Positions 7,936-15,834 are shown, numbered from the stretch's first letter. The stretch: DNA of 17,501 bases from Treponema sp. (GCA_031257715.1 JAIROE010000018.1:1-17501); one strand, 5' to 3'. Notes: a model not told the origin generated them from the letters alone. Numbers and translations: made by a program.

Positions 7936-8601
7936 TTAAAAAGGAGCACTGAACCCAAGGCCGGCAAAGAACCCGCTCCGTCCCGAATGGTTTCTGTATC
8001 CAATCTCGCACTTTACCGTTTTGGGAAGGAAAAAAGTCTTCCATCCGATTCTCCAGAGGAACCGTATCCCCGCGCTGAAGAGAAACTCGTTTAATTTCAG
8101 CGCCGTCAGGTTGTACGGATTCTGGCTGTCCCTTGACTGGTTGAACCGGAAAGGCTGTCCATCGGTAAAATCGTACATGAAATTTTCTACAACAAGGTAA
8201 TTTGCCGAAACAAAGGGGCCCAGAATTATGTTGTTTCTGAACAGCAGGTTCCAGTACAAACCGGGATTAAGAAAATAAAATTTGTCTATATCCAGATCCG
8301 AATTCCTGTGAAAATACCCTGAAAACCGTATGAGTTCGTATTCAAATCCGAAATGGAGTGTTTTGTGTTCAATGAAAAATTCCCCCAGAGCGATGGCCAT
8401 TTCAAAATTGTACTGTTCGTCTTTTTTTTCGGGCTGGTTCTGGTGGAGAGAGGGGAGATTCATTCCCCCGCCGAAGGAAACAATATTGGGGGAAATTTCA
8501 AACCGGTCGAAAAAATTTCCGGCGGCGGCGGAATGGCGCGCCGCGGCAAGAAGCGCGGCGGTACAAAGGCCCCTCAAAAACAAATTCCGCATGATCCCCA
8601 A
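7936..8601 (-). CDS. Putative outer-membrane beta-barrel-like protein, last gene of the phoH operon
   Basis: I do not recognise a named family. The 221-residue protein has an N-terminal signal sequence (MRNLFLRGLCTAALLAAARHSAAAG). The mature part is rich in aromatic and alternating polar/hydrophobic segments (HKTLHFGFEYELIRFSGYF, KFYFLNPGLYWNLLFRNNIILGPFVSANYLVV, FFAGLGFSAPF) and ends in Phe, as in many outer-membrane barrels. This makes a small envelope barrel likely but unproven. The longest frame begins at a TTG (8601); an ATG three codons in (8592) is an equally good choice, and neither has a clear Shine-Dalgarno. It lies 13-22 nt after the TPR gene, so it is probably the tail of the same operon. 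Confidence 0.78.
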   Translation of the reverse strand: MGIMRNLFLRGLCTAALLAAARHSAAAGNFFDRFEISPNIVSFGGGMNLPSLHQNQPEKKDEQYNFEMAIALGEFFIEHKTLHFGFEYELIRFSGYFHRNSDLDIDKFYFLNPGLYWNLLFRNNIILGPFVSANYLVVENFMYDFTDGQPFRFNQSRDSQNPYNLTALKLNEFLFSAGIRFLWRIGWKTFFLPKTVKCEIGYRNHSGRSGFFAGLGFSAPF

Positions 8602-8614
8602 AGACCTGCCCCGT

Positions 8615-10636
8615 TCACCGCAGCGTCCGCAAAAGGCCCCTGAGTTCCGGGTTCATTCCGGTTTCAGGCGGGGGGACGTTTTCGTCCTTTTCGGCCTTGA
8701 GGATGATTTCATCGTCAATGCCGATGCGGTCAAAAAAGCCGTTCCGGACAAGAACCCCCGACGCGACTTCCTCATCGGCGTTCTCCACGGTCAGAGAGCC
8801 CACGAGATCGTCCGTGGTATACGAGAGGCCTATCCCTTCATTGAGGACAATGGGGCTTCCCTTCTTTACCACATCGTACACATTGCCCGCCGCAACGCCG
8901 TCCGCACGGCCCTTGTCGATAAGGCCCTGTGCCTGGCGCCTCGCGATTAACCCGGCGCGGAAAGGCAGAGAGGCGGCAAACTGTTCGACTATTCCCCTTG
9001 CGGCGTTCCTCAGCCTGTCCCCCCCGGTACGGTACGTGTTAAAAACCCCCGCCCGCGACCCGGTACGGCCCACATAGAGTTCTCCCTTCAGGGAAAGATC
9101 CCGTTCGTTTTCGGAGGCGGAAACAACGATAAAATAATCCGCCCCGGCGTCCCGCGCGGTACGGTACGCCTGCGAGAAGGAAGGCTGCCTGAGTTCCAGA
9201 TCCAGCGCCTGTATATTCCGGTCGTGAATGAGGAGTTCCCTGATGTAGGAAGCCGCCACCGCGCCTGAATCGGCGTGGTAAAAGCTTGACTGCGAAGCCA
9301 CGGAAAAGACCGCGGCTTTCCAGTGCCGCTTCGCGGCGTCTACCACGGGATTCACCTGCCAGCGCCGGTACAGGGCGCTCCGCAGCAGGGAATCGTAGGC
9401 TTCAACCGCGTCGTTAAGGCCGCGATCGGCAAGCCCCAGGTCCTGCATGAACCGGAGTTCCTCAAAATACCGGGCGGGATAGCCCTGAAGCCGGAGGAGT
9501 TCCGCGTATTCCCGCCTGTCCCGGGCATAGGGATTGAGCCTTAGTCCGCGCCTGTATTCAAAGAGGGCCTGATCGTTGAGATTGGCGGCACGGAAATTCT
9601 TCGCGCGGCCGAAATGCCAGGAAGCCCAATAGGCGCGGCGGGGATCTTCCTTTCCCGTACCGCTTTCCTCAAGCGAAGTGGTTCTGACAAGAAGGTCCTC
9701 AAGGATGAAACGGATGAATTCATCCTCCGCGTCGACAGAGACCGCGCCCGAAAGAACACTCAGGGCGTCGGCGGAACGCCCCATCCTCATATAGGAAAGG
9801 CCCTTGAGATACCATGCGCCCGCATCTTCGCGGTCCGCCGCAATGGCCTCGTCGGCAAGCCGCGCCGCTTCCTCGAACTGACCGGCCCGGTAGCGGAGCT
9901 TCGCGAGGAGCGACAGGGCCGGCCTGAAACCGGGCCGGTAGCTCAGCGACTGACCGGCGTAGGTTATCGCCTGCGAAAGGCGGTCCCCGAGGCTTTCAAG
10001 ATAGGCGGCGTAGTAATAGGTACGGTAATCCCCGGAATGCGCGGCGATGGTCCGTTCCATATAGGTCCCCGCGGTTTGCATATCGCCGAGTGAGGCGGAA
10101 ACGAGAGCCAGCGAAATGAGGAGCCGCCTGTCGTCGGGATAGCGCCTTGCCGCCTCACGGTAACGGATCAGGGCGTCGGAGGAACGGCCGCGGGCTATAT
10201 CCAGTTCGCCCGCCGCAAACAGCGCCTCGCGGTTGTAGGGCTCGCGGGCAAGCACGCCGGAGATCACCGAAGAGGCGGCGTCAAGGCGGCCAAGAGCGAT
10301 GAGAATAAAAGCCTCAAGGTTGGCGGCCTGCATATTTCCACGGGCAAGGACGCGGGCCTTGCGGACCCATACCAATGCCTCGTCATATTCGCCCAGTTCG
10401 TAGTAACACTCGGCAAGGGCGGCGGTTCCTTCGGCGTGCGCGCCGTTCAGGGCAAGGCATTCGATGAAGGATTCCGCCGCGGCGTACCAGTCCTCTCCGG
10501 CCATGGCCCGCAGCCCTTCCTCATAGTAATACGCCGCGCCGGACGACTGCGCCGGAAGGGAGGCGGCCGAAAAGAAAACGGCCAAAAGGATGAAAAAAAG
10601 GGATTTTTGCGGACCGCCGCATGGGGGTTTTTTCAT
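8615..10636 (-). CDS. Secreted TPR protein with FlgT-C-like C-terminal domain
   Basis: A 673-residue protein beginning with a signal peptide (SLFFILLAVFFSAASLPAQ, ~12-30). Residues ~33-385 are a run of degenerate tetratricopeptide repeats, e.g. AALAECYYELGEYDEALVWVRKA, AAGELDIARGRSSDALIRYREAARRYPDD, LLAKLRYRAGQFEEAARLADEAIA and WYLKGLSYMRMGRSADALSVL. A mixed alpha/beta segment follows (~430-560; AVFSVASQSSFYH..., ADYFIVVSASENERDLSLKGELYVGRTG), reminiscent of CsgG/FlgT middle domains. The C-terminal beta domain (~565-650; GLIDKGRADGVAAGNVYDVVKKG..., VGSLTVENADEEVASGVLV) resembles the FlgT C-terminal SH3-like fold. An envelope scaffold or assembly role is plausible, but the function is not established. 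Its ATG overlaps the corC stop (ATGA) and is preceded by AAGG at 6 nt. Confidence 0.85.
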   Translation of the reverse strand: MKKPPCGGPQKSLFFILLAVFFSAASLPAQSSGAAYYYEEGLRAMAGEDWYAAAESFIECLALNGAHAEGTAALAECYYELGEYDEALVWVRKARVLARGNMQAANLEAFILIALGRLDAASSVISGVLAREPYNREALFAAGELDIARGRSSDALIRYREAARRYPDDRRLLISLALVSASLGDMQTAGTYMERTIAAHSGDYRTYYYAAYLESLGDRLSQAITYAGQSLSYRPGFRPALSLLAKLRYRAGQFEEAARLADEAIAADREDAGAWYLKGLSYMRMGRSADALSVLSGAVSVDAEDEFIRFILEDLLVRTTSLEESGTGKEDPRRAYWASWHFGRAKNFRAANLNDQALFEYRRGLRLNPYARDRREYAELLRLQGYPARYFEELRFMQDLGLADRGLNDAVEAYDSLLRSALYRRWQVNPVVDAAKRHWKAAVFSVASQSSFYHADSGAVAASYIRELLIHDRNIQALDLELRQPSFSQAYRTARDAGADYFIVVSASENERDLSLKGELYVGRTGSRAGVFNTYRTGGDRLRNAARGIVEQFAASLPFRAGLIARRQAQGLIDKGRADGVAAGNVYDVVKKGSPIVLNEGIGLSYTTDDLVGSLTVENADEEVASGVLVRNGFFDRIGIDDEIILKAEKDENVPPPETGMNPELRGLLRTLR

Positions 10637-11427
10637 GATTCGCCTTCACCGTGAAGCACAATCTTCACCGTATTGATCTTATGTCCGTCCATATCCTGAA
10701 CGATAAAATCATTTCCCCGGTACACCGCCTTTTCGTAGGTGACGGGGATCTTGCCGAAAAGATCAAACACAAAACCGCCCAGGGTGTCGAAGTTTTCCCT
10801 GGGAAGTTCGACGCCCGTTTCCTCGGAAAGATCCTCCAGGTTGACGCGCGCATCGCAAAGCCAGATCCCTTCGCCCAGCTTCACGATGTCTTCGGTCTCA
10901 TGATCGAATTCATCCTGAATGTCGCCGACGATTTCTTCAATGATGTCTTCCATGCAGACTATGCCGGAAACACCGCCGTATTCATCCACCACCACGGCGA
11001 TATGAACCCGGCGGCGGCGCAGTTCGCGGAGCAGATCGTCGATATGCTTGGACACAGGCACAAAGAAAGGTTTGCGGAGCAGTTTTTTTATGTCAAAGAA
11101 TTCGGAGGCGGATTCCGCGGGGGTTTCCCTGATCAGCGCCTTGAGCACGTCTTTTACATAAAGTATGCCCGTGACATTGTCTATTGTGTCCTGATACACC
11201 GGAAAACGTGAATGTTCGCTTTCGGCCATGCAGCCCAGAAGTTCGCCCCGTGAAGCATCGGCGGAAAGAAACTCCGTGTCGGTACGGGGCACCATGACCT
11301 CCTTGACGGTAGTCCCGGAAAGCTCCATTACCCCCTTTATCATCTCTTTCTGATCCGTTTCCAGGACGCGGTAGCTTTTCCTGTCTACCCCGCCGGGCTT
11401 TTTGAAGAAACCGGCAAAGGATTTCAT
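10633..11427 (-). CDS. CorC/TlyC-type CBS-pair protein (soluble)
   Basis: A 264-residue cytoplasmic protein without membrane segments. It has a short basic N-terminus, a CBS pair (~44-165: VPRTDTEFL, SRFPVYQDTIDNVTGILYVKDVL, HIAVVVDEYGGVSGIVCMEDIIEEIVGDIQDEFD), and a CorC/HlyC transporter-associated domain (~180-255, DTLGGFVFDLFGKIP...). This is the compact CorC/TlyC form that neighbours ybeY in many bacteria. The family is linked to Mg2+/cobalt efflux and, in spirochaetes, historically to hemolysin TlyC; the biochemical role is unsettled. I chose the start at 11427 because GGAGG (11436-11432) lies 4 nt before it and it overlaps the ybeY stop as ATGA; an in-frame ATG at 11448 adds seven residues with no such site. 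It is paralogous to the C-terminal two-thirds of the protein at 5120-6361. Confidence 0.93.
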   Translation of the reverse strand: MKSFAGFFKKPGGVDRKSYRVLETDQKEMIKGVMELSGTTVKEVMVPRTDTEFLSADASRGELLGCMAESEHSRFPVYQDTIDNVTGILYVKDVLKALIRETPAESASEFFDIKKLLRKPFFVPVSKHIDDLLRELRRRRVHIAVVVDEYGGVSGIVCMEDIIEEIVGDIQDEFDHETEDIVKLGEGIWLCDARVNLEDLSEETGVELPRENFDTLGGFVFDLFGKIPVTYEKAVYRGNDFIVQDMDGHKINTVKIVLHGEGES

Positions 11428-11900
11428 ACGGCCTCCACGGAAGCGCATTCTTCCCGGGGAATGATCCGCTCCCCGGCAAGGCGGGCAAGGATGCGTTCCT
11501 GAAGCCGCAGCATGGGCTCCCCTTCGCCGTTACCCGCGTGATCCATGCCGTCAAGATGAAGGACGCCGTGAACAAGGAGGCGGCGCAGTTCTTCATCCTC
11601 CGTAACATGAAAAGAACGGGCGTTTTCACGGAGGGTGTCAAGAGAAATGACGATGTCCCCCGGCAGGCAGCGGCCGCCGGGCAGGGACGCGCCAAGAGGG
11701 AAGGACAGCACGTCGGTCGCCTCGTCCTTCTTCCTGAAACGGGCGTTGAGGGAGCGGATATACCCGTCGCCGCAGAACAGCACCGAAAGATCCCAGCCGT
11801 CCCGGCCGAGCCGGGCAAGAACCTTGCGGAGAAAACGGCGGACTTTCCCGTTCCAGGAAGGTAAGGGAACCTCTTCGGCGGAAACATCTATACGATTCAT
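11424..11900 (-). CDS. ybeY: Endoribonuclease YbeY (rRNA maturation factor)
   Basis: 158 residues, the usual length. The metal-binding signature HGVLHLDGMDH lies at residues 111-121 (three His ligands: 111, 115, 121), preceded by the conserved RKKDEATDVLSFPLG (56-70) and GDIVISLDT (81-89). YbeY is a single-strand-specific, zinc-dependent endoribonuclease needed for 16S rRNA 3'-end maturation and ribosome quality control in the cytoplasm. It sits between the HD receptor and corC, with 4-nt ATGA overlaps on both sides. AAGG 6 nt ahead of the ATG serves as its ribosome binding site. The C-terminal ~25 residues vary in the family. Confidence 0.96.
   Translation of the reverse strand: MNRIDVSAEEVPLPSWNGKVRRFLRKVLARLGRDGWDLSVLFCGDGYIRSLNARFRKKDEATDVLSFPLGASLPGGRCLPGDIVISLDTLRENARSFHVTEDEELRRLLVHGVLHLDGMDHAGNGEGEPMLRLQERILARLAGERIIPREECASVEAV
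11432..11436 (-). promoter_or_regulatory. GGAGG Shine-Dalgarno of corC/tlyC
   Basis: GGAGG followed by CCGT and ATG at 11427 fixes the start of the CorC-type protein within the 3' end of ybeY. Confidence 0.75.
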
Positions 11901-14137
11901 GACAGGCCTTCCCCATTTCGGAGCGCTTCTTTGGAAAGAACTTCCCTGAGGGGCGCTTCCTTCGCCTGTTTGGGATACTCGATACGGGAATGGTAGTGCC
12001 CCGCCAGCACCCGGACAAAAGCGTTCTTTATCATCTCCAAATCCCGGAAAGTAAGTTCACTTTCGGCAAGCTGCCCGTGTTCAACTTTGGCGGTAAAAAG
12101 TTCCTGAATGAATTTCTCCATCCTGCCAACGGTCGGCTTGTTGAGGGTACGCACCGCGGCTTCCGTCACATCGGCAAGCATGACCACCGCCGATTCCCGC
12201 GAGCGGGGAGGATTTCCCGGATAGGTAAAATCCTCCATGTTCACCTGGATCTCCTGTTTAAGGGCCTTGTTGTAGAACCAGCTTATCACGGAATTGCCGT
12301 GATGCTCCGCGATAATATCAATCACCTGCCGGGGAAGCCCCAGGCTCCGCGCCTTTTCCACGCCGAGTTTGACATGGCTGCGAATCACCGTGGCCGAAAG
12401 CCGGGGCGGTGTATCATCATGCTTGTTGTAGACCGTCTGGTTTTCCACAAAATATTCAGGCTGCTCCATCTTGCCTATATCGTGATAGTAGGCCCCCACG
12501 CGGGCAAGCAGGGGATTGGCCCCTATATCCTGACAGGCCGCCTCGGCAAGATTCGCCACCATGATGGAATGACCGTGGGTCCCCGGCGCCGTGGTAAAAA
12601 GCCGCTTCAGGATGGGCGCGTTGAGATCCGACAGTTCCATGAGCCTGAAGGAAGTCGCCGCGTTCAGGGCCTGCTCCAGCGGCGGCAGAAAACCCAGCAC
12701 CAGCATACCCGAAGCCAGCCCGTTAAAACCGGCCCAAAAAAGAAGGGGAGGCCAGGAAGCGGGCCCCGAACGGCGGGAGAGGATGATGATCGCTGCCGCC
12801 GTGATGTTCGCAAGGGCGATGATGACGCCCGCCCTGACAAGGTCCATCCTTTTTTGGGCGCCCTTGAGGGCGTAAGAAGCGGCCACAGCGGAAACAAGGG
12901 CGAAAACATACGAGGACATATCGAAGGAACCGGTGAGGAACACGCCGAGGGGAAGAATCATGGCCAAAAACAGGGCAAGCTGCGGCGTCACAAGAATAGC
13001 CGGAAGCATTACCGCGAGCGCGGTAGGAAGGACCATGGAAACGGGCAGGGAATCCAGGGAAAGCCTGCCGGCAAAGACCGCCGTCATGAAATACAGGGAC
13101 ACAACCGCGGCAACAAGATAAATTTCCCGATCGGAAAGGGAACGCCCCGCGATCTTTTGCCGGCAGAAAAACACAAGAAAGACATAGAGCAAAAGGAGGA
13201 TCAGGACCCGGCCCGCGATGCCGCGGGGGTCCCGTTCAGGACGGGTCATGCCAAGCGCCCTGAGTTCCCTCATGTCTTCTCCGGTAACGACAAAGCCTTT
13301 TCTGATTACCCGCCTGCCCCGCTCGATGTGCTTAAGCACAGGCTCGACACGGACCAGCGTTTCGGCGACCCGCTGGCGGGTATCCCCGGAAGAAAAAAAC
13401 ACGTTTTCCTTTATAAAGGGAAGGAGCATGTCCGCCGCGACGGCCGCGAAGGACGGGGGAAAACCGCCGCCCGAGGCATGGGAACGCACCGCCTCGCCCG
13501 CGGTCTTCAGGGTAATAACGTCTCCGTACGACACCAGTTCCTTTTCCGTGCGGGAGCCGTTAGTGGAAAGGAGTTCCGCGACATCGGGATTGTACGGTTC
13601 AAGATCCAGATCCGAAAGGGCGAAGATCCCCTGTTTGACAAGCGCGGCAAGCACCGTCCCGCCATATTCCGCGAAAGGGACCGGAGAGGCAAACCACGCA
13701 TCAAGGGCCTCCCACGAAAAATAACCGGGATACTCGGCCTGTACGGAACGCTTGGCGGCTTCGGCCGAAAGGCCCCCCTCCGCAAGCCCGTTAGAAAAGA
13801 CGGCAAACCTGTTCCAGTCCCCGAGAATCCTTCCGTCCGCGTCCCCGGAAAAGCGAAACACCGCAGGGACAAGCCGCGCCTGGGCTTCCCTGCGAAGCGC
13901 GGTGGCCTCTTCATCCACATAGCTCACATCTTCGTGGGCCACGACATCCTGCTCGGCGACCTTGCCCTCCTCAAATTCCCCCATGTCCTCCAGAACCCCG
14001 CCGCGGTTCATGTTCCCCGCCACAACAAGGATAACGGCAAGGAGGGCGGCAAGGCTCGCCGCCGCCGGACCGGACCGGAAGCCCGAAATACGGAGAGTGG
14101 ACTTCACCTTTTCAAAATGTTCCCAAATGTTCTTCAC
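11897..14137 (-). CDS. 7TM receptor with HD phosphohydrolase domain (PgpH/YqfF family)
   Basis: A 746-residue membrane protein with the full 7TMR-HD layout. One N-terminal membrane helix (~26-41) is followed by a large extracytoplasmic region (~45-305). Seven membrane segments span ~309-490 (e.g. VLILLLLYVFLVFF, IYLVAAVVSLYFMTAVFAG, LALFLAMILPLGVFL, YVFALVSAVAASYAL, GVIIALANITAAAIIIL). A cytoplasmic HD domain lies at ~505-680. Metal ligands visible are His523 (THGHS), His552-Asp553 (YYHDIGK), His588, His612-His613 (AEHHGN) and Asp656 (LADV). Characterised Firmicute members hydrolyse cyclic di-AMP, so that activity is likely but inferred. The start is GTG, overlapping the phoH stop as GTGA; its GGAG lies only 2 nt away, so expression probably relies on coupling. 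Confidence 0.93.
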   Translation of the reverse strand: MKNIWEHFEKVKSTLRISGFRSGPAAASLAALLAVILVVAGNMNRGGVLEDMGEFEEGKVAEQDVVAHEDVSYVDEEATALRREAQARLVPAVFRFSGDADGRILGDWNRFAVFSNGLAEGGLSAEAAKRSVQAEYPGYFSWEALDAWFASPVPFAEYGGTVLAALVKQGIFALSDLDLEPYNPDVAELLSTNGSRTEKELVSYGDVITLKTAGEAVRSHASGGGFPPSFAAVAADMLLPFIKENVFFSSGDTRQRVAETLVRVEPVLKHIERGRRVIRKGFVVTGEDMRELRALGMTRPERDPRGIAGRVLILLLLYVFLVFFCRQKIAGRSLSDREIYLVAAVVSLYFMTAVFAGRLSLDSLPVSMVLPTALAVMLPAILVTPQLALFLAMILPLGVFLTGSFDMSSYVFALVSAVAASYALKGAQKRMDLVRAGVIIALANITAAAIIILSRRSGPASWPPLLFWAGFNGLASGMLVLGFLPPLEQALNAATSFRLMELSDLNAPILKRLFTTAPGTHGHSIMVANLAEAACQDIGANPLLARVGAYYHDIGKMEQPEYFVENQTVYNKHDDTPPRLSATVIRSHVKLGVEKARSLGLPRQVIDIIAEHHGNSVISWFYNKALKQEIQVNMEDFTYPGNPPRSRESAVVMLADVTEAAVRTLNKPTVGRMEKFIQELFTAKVEHGQLAESELTFRDLEMIKNAFVRVLAGHYHSRIEYPKQAKEAPLREVLSKEALRNGEGLS

Positions 14138-15096
14138 GGCTCCGAATCTCTTTCGGCGGCGTCATACGCCTCTATGATTTTTTTGATAAGGGGATTCCGC
14201 ACGACATCGGAAGTATGGAGCCAGGAAAAATATATGCCGTCCACCCCTTCGAGGACGGAGACGGCCTGGAGCAGCCCCGAATCGACGCGCCGGGGAAGAT
14301 CGATCTGGGTAATATCGCCTGTAATCACCGCGCGGGACCCCTCCCCTATTCGGGTAAGAAACCTCTTCATCTGTTCCCTCGTGGTATTCTGGGCTTCATC
14401 CAGAATCACCGCCGAATCGTTCAGGCTCCTTCCCCGCATGTACGCCAAAGGGGCTATCTCTATGGTCCTGGTTTCTTCCATGCGGCGTATGACCTCAAAG
14501 GGAACAAGCGATTCCATGGCGTCGTACAGGGGCCGCAGGTAAGGATGTATCTTCTGGGCAAGATCGCCGGGAAGAAACCCCAGGCTTTCCCCCGCCTCTA
14601 CCACCGGACGGGTCAGCACAAGCTTACGGAGCTTCTTTGACAGCACCAGCCGCAGCGCCTCCGCAATGGCAAGGTAGGTTTTCCCCGTACCGGCGGGCCC
14701 CACGCCGAAACTGATGTCTGAAGCGCGCATCCCCCGTATATAGGCGGCCTGATTCCTGCTCCTGGGATACACACGGCCGAAACCGCGGGGAATATGAATC
14801 ACCTGCCCCTGATCGTCTTCCGCACTGCCGGTTTCCCCCGGATCGCCGGCAAGTGAACGGACATAATCCGGCGTCGGATATTCCCCCTCACGCACCACCG
14901 CGATAAGATTGTCCATCATCATCCTGAAACGCCGCCGGCCGGCCTCATCCGCCCCTTCAAGCCTGATTTCGTTGCCCCGGGCGGCTATCCGGCCCCCCAA
15001 AGAGCCTTCGATAAGCCTGAGATTCCCGTCATTTGCGCCGCAAACCCCGGACAGAAGATCCTTGCTGTCCAGGACTATCGTTATGCTGTCCTCCAA
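14134..15096 (-). CDS. phoH: PhoH-like ATPase
   Basis: 320 residues. The PhoH P-loop ATPase domain occupies ~100-310: Walker A GPAGTGKT (133-140), LTRPVVEAGESLGFLPGDLAQKIHPYLRPLYDA (161-193), Walker B VILDEAQN (230-237), and the sensor-like TGDITQIDLP (259-268). The N-terminal ~60 residues look like the KH-like RNA-binding part usual for these proteins. PhoH proteins are cytoplasmic NTPases, probably RNA helicase or chaperone-like; they occur with ybeY in RNA metabolism clusters across bacteria. The start is TTG at 15096, supported by GGAG (15105-15102) 5 nt upstream; the nearby ATG at 15107 is out of frame. It is the first gene of the six-gene operon and overlaps the HD gene by 4 nt. Confidence 0.95.
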   Translation of the reverse strand: MEDSITIVLDSKDLLSGVCGANDGNLRLIEGSLGGRIAARGNEIRLEGADEAGRRRFRMMMDNLIAVVREGEYPTPDYVRSLAGDPGETGSAEDDQGQVIHIPRGFGRVYPRSRNQAAYIRGMRASDISFGVGPAGTGKTYLAIAEALRLVLSKKLRKLVLTRPVVEAGESLGFLPGDLAQKIHPYLRPLYDAMESLVPFEVIRRMEETRTIEIAPLAYMRGRSLNDSAVILDEAQNTTREQMKRFLTRIGEGSRAVITGDITQIDLPRRVDSGLLQAVSVLEGVDGIYFSWLHTSDVVRNPLIKKIIEAYDAAERDSEP

Positions 15097-15117
15097 CTAT
15101 ACTCCATCCAAAGAAAG

Positions 15118-15144
15118 TGTATAGCTCCGCCGTATGCTCGTCAA
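15118..15144 (-). promoter_or_regulatory. Candidate promoter of the phoH operon
   Basis: On the minus strand, TTGACG (15144-15139) is followed by TATACA (15123-15118). The spacer is 15 nt, shorter than ideal. It lies between the paired hairpins and the phoH start and is the best match in the gap, but only moderately convincing. Confidence 0.35.
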
Positions 15145-15145
15145 T

Positions 15146-15220
15146 GGTCAAACCGCAAACGGCGCGGGCGTTTGCGGTTTGACCGGGGAGTTTTTGCGGG
15201 TTTCTGGCCGCAAAAACTCC
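15146..15220. repeat. Paired-hairpin palindromic element, copy 2
   Basis: Hairpin A is a perfect 16-bp stem, GGTCAAACCGCAAACG (15146-15161) with CGTTTGCGGTTTGACC (15169-15184), and a 7-nt loop. Two nt later, hairpin B is a perfect 13-bp stem, GGAGTTTTTGCGG (15187-15199) with CCGCAAAAACTCC (15208-15220), and an 8-nt loop. Neither is followed by a U-tract. It fills most of the gap between the lipoprotein 3' end (15249) and the phoH operon. Confidence 0.85.
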
Positions 15221-15248
15221 AGGGGCGCAATGGCGTTTGACGGGAGGG

Positions 15249-15746
15249 TCAGCGGAGGTGAAGGAGAAACTCAGACTTGTTGATCAGAAACAGCTCGGGG
15301 GGAGAAGCGGTATGGCGCGTTCCCTCCAGCGTGAATTGCAGGAGGATGGTCTCTTCTTCCAGCGCCTTCCGCAATTCCCCGGCCGGAATTGACGAGGTTA
15401 TTCTTCTTTCGTTTCTTTCGGGGGTGACAAACATCGTCTTTATACCGGCCAGAGGACGGACGGCGCTTCCGCCTTCGCCGGTAAAGGCGATTGCGGTTAC
15501 TTCTTCCGGCGTCTTTTCCGCGCCGAAAAAGGAAATGTTGCAGACAGCGGGCGCGCCTTCTTCGCCGCGGCAGGTAATGTCAAGGGAAACGCGGAGGCCC
15601 CCCGCCTCCGCAACGCTCCACGTGGAAGGGGGGATAAAATAAAGATACACGCCCTCTTCAACCGGTATCGCCCGCATCGTGGGAACGGGGGCGCCCGCGC
15701 AGCCGAAACACAGAAGCGCCGCCGCAATGCCCGCAAACTTTTTCAC
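15249..15746 (-). CDS. Putative lipoprotein, family not recognised
   Basis: 165 residues with a short lipoprotein signal: MKKFAGIAAALLCFGC, lipobox LCFGC with Cys16 as the predicted acylated residue. The mature part is predominantly beta-predicted (GVYLYFIPPSTW, LRVSLDITCRG, AVCNISFFGAE, EEVTAIAFTGEGG, IKTMFVTPERNERRITSSIP, TILLQFTLEGTRH), with two further Cys (~59, 69) that could pair. No catalytic motif is visible. The start is GTG at 15746, supported by GGAGG 5 nt upstream. It lies about 90 nt after the TRL-like genes on the same strand, past two strong hairpins, so it may be transcribed separately or by read-through. Confidence 0.8.
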   Translation of the reverse strand: MKKFAGIAAALLCFGCAGAPVPTMRAIPVEEGVYLYFIPPSTWSVAEAGGLRVSLDITCRGEEGAPAVCNISFFGAEKTPEEVTAIAFTGEGGSAVRPLAGIKTMFVTPERNERRITSSIPAGELRKALEEETILLQFTLEGTRHTASPPELFLINKSEFLLHLR

Positions 15747-15771
15747 ATCATCCTCCCTGTTCCCCGGTACA

Positions 15772-15801
15772 GGGAGAAAACCGCATCCGCGGTTTTCTCC
15801 C
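15772..15801. repeat. Strong 13-bp hairpin in the leader of the lipoprotein gene
   Basis: GGGAGAAAACCGC (15772-15784), loop ATCC, GCGGTTTTCTCCC (15789-15801): perfect pairing. It lies 25 nt upstream of the GTG start at 15746, leaving almost no room for a promoter after it. It could be part of a terminator pair, a 5'-UTR structure or another palindromic repeat. Confidence 0.65.
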
Positions 15802-15807
15802 CGGCAT

Positions 15808-15834
15808 AAAAGGAAACCCGCAGAGTTTCCTTTT
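15808..15834 (-). terminator. Likely terminator of the TRL-like gene pair
   Basis: AAAAGGAAAC (15808-15817), a 7-nt loop, and GTTTCCTTTT (15825-15834) form a 10-bp stem with A/T tracts at its base. It begins 5 nt after the stop of the TRL-like gene at 15840. The symmetry makes it potentially bidirectional; the GC content of the stem is low. Confidence 0.55.

Noticed and set aside
11990..14542. Long open frame of about 850 codons on the + strand opposite the HD receptor and phoH
   Set aside because: It is antisense to two clearly conserved genes; its Arg/Gly/Lys/His-rich composition with no domain is typical of a shadow of GC-rich codons.
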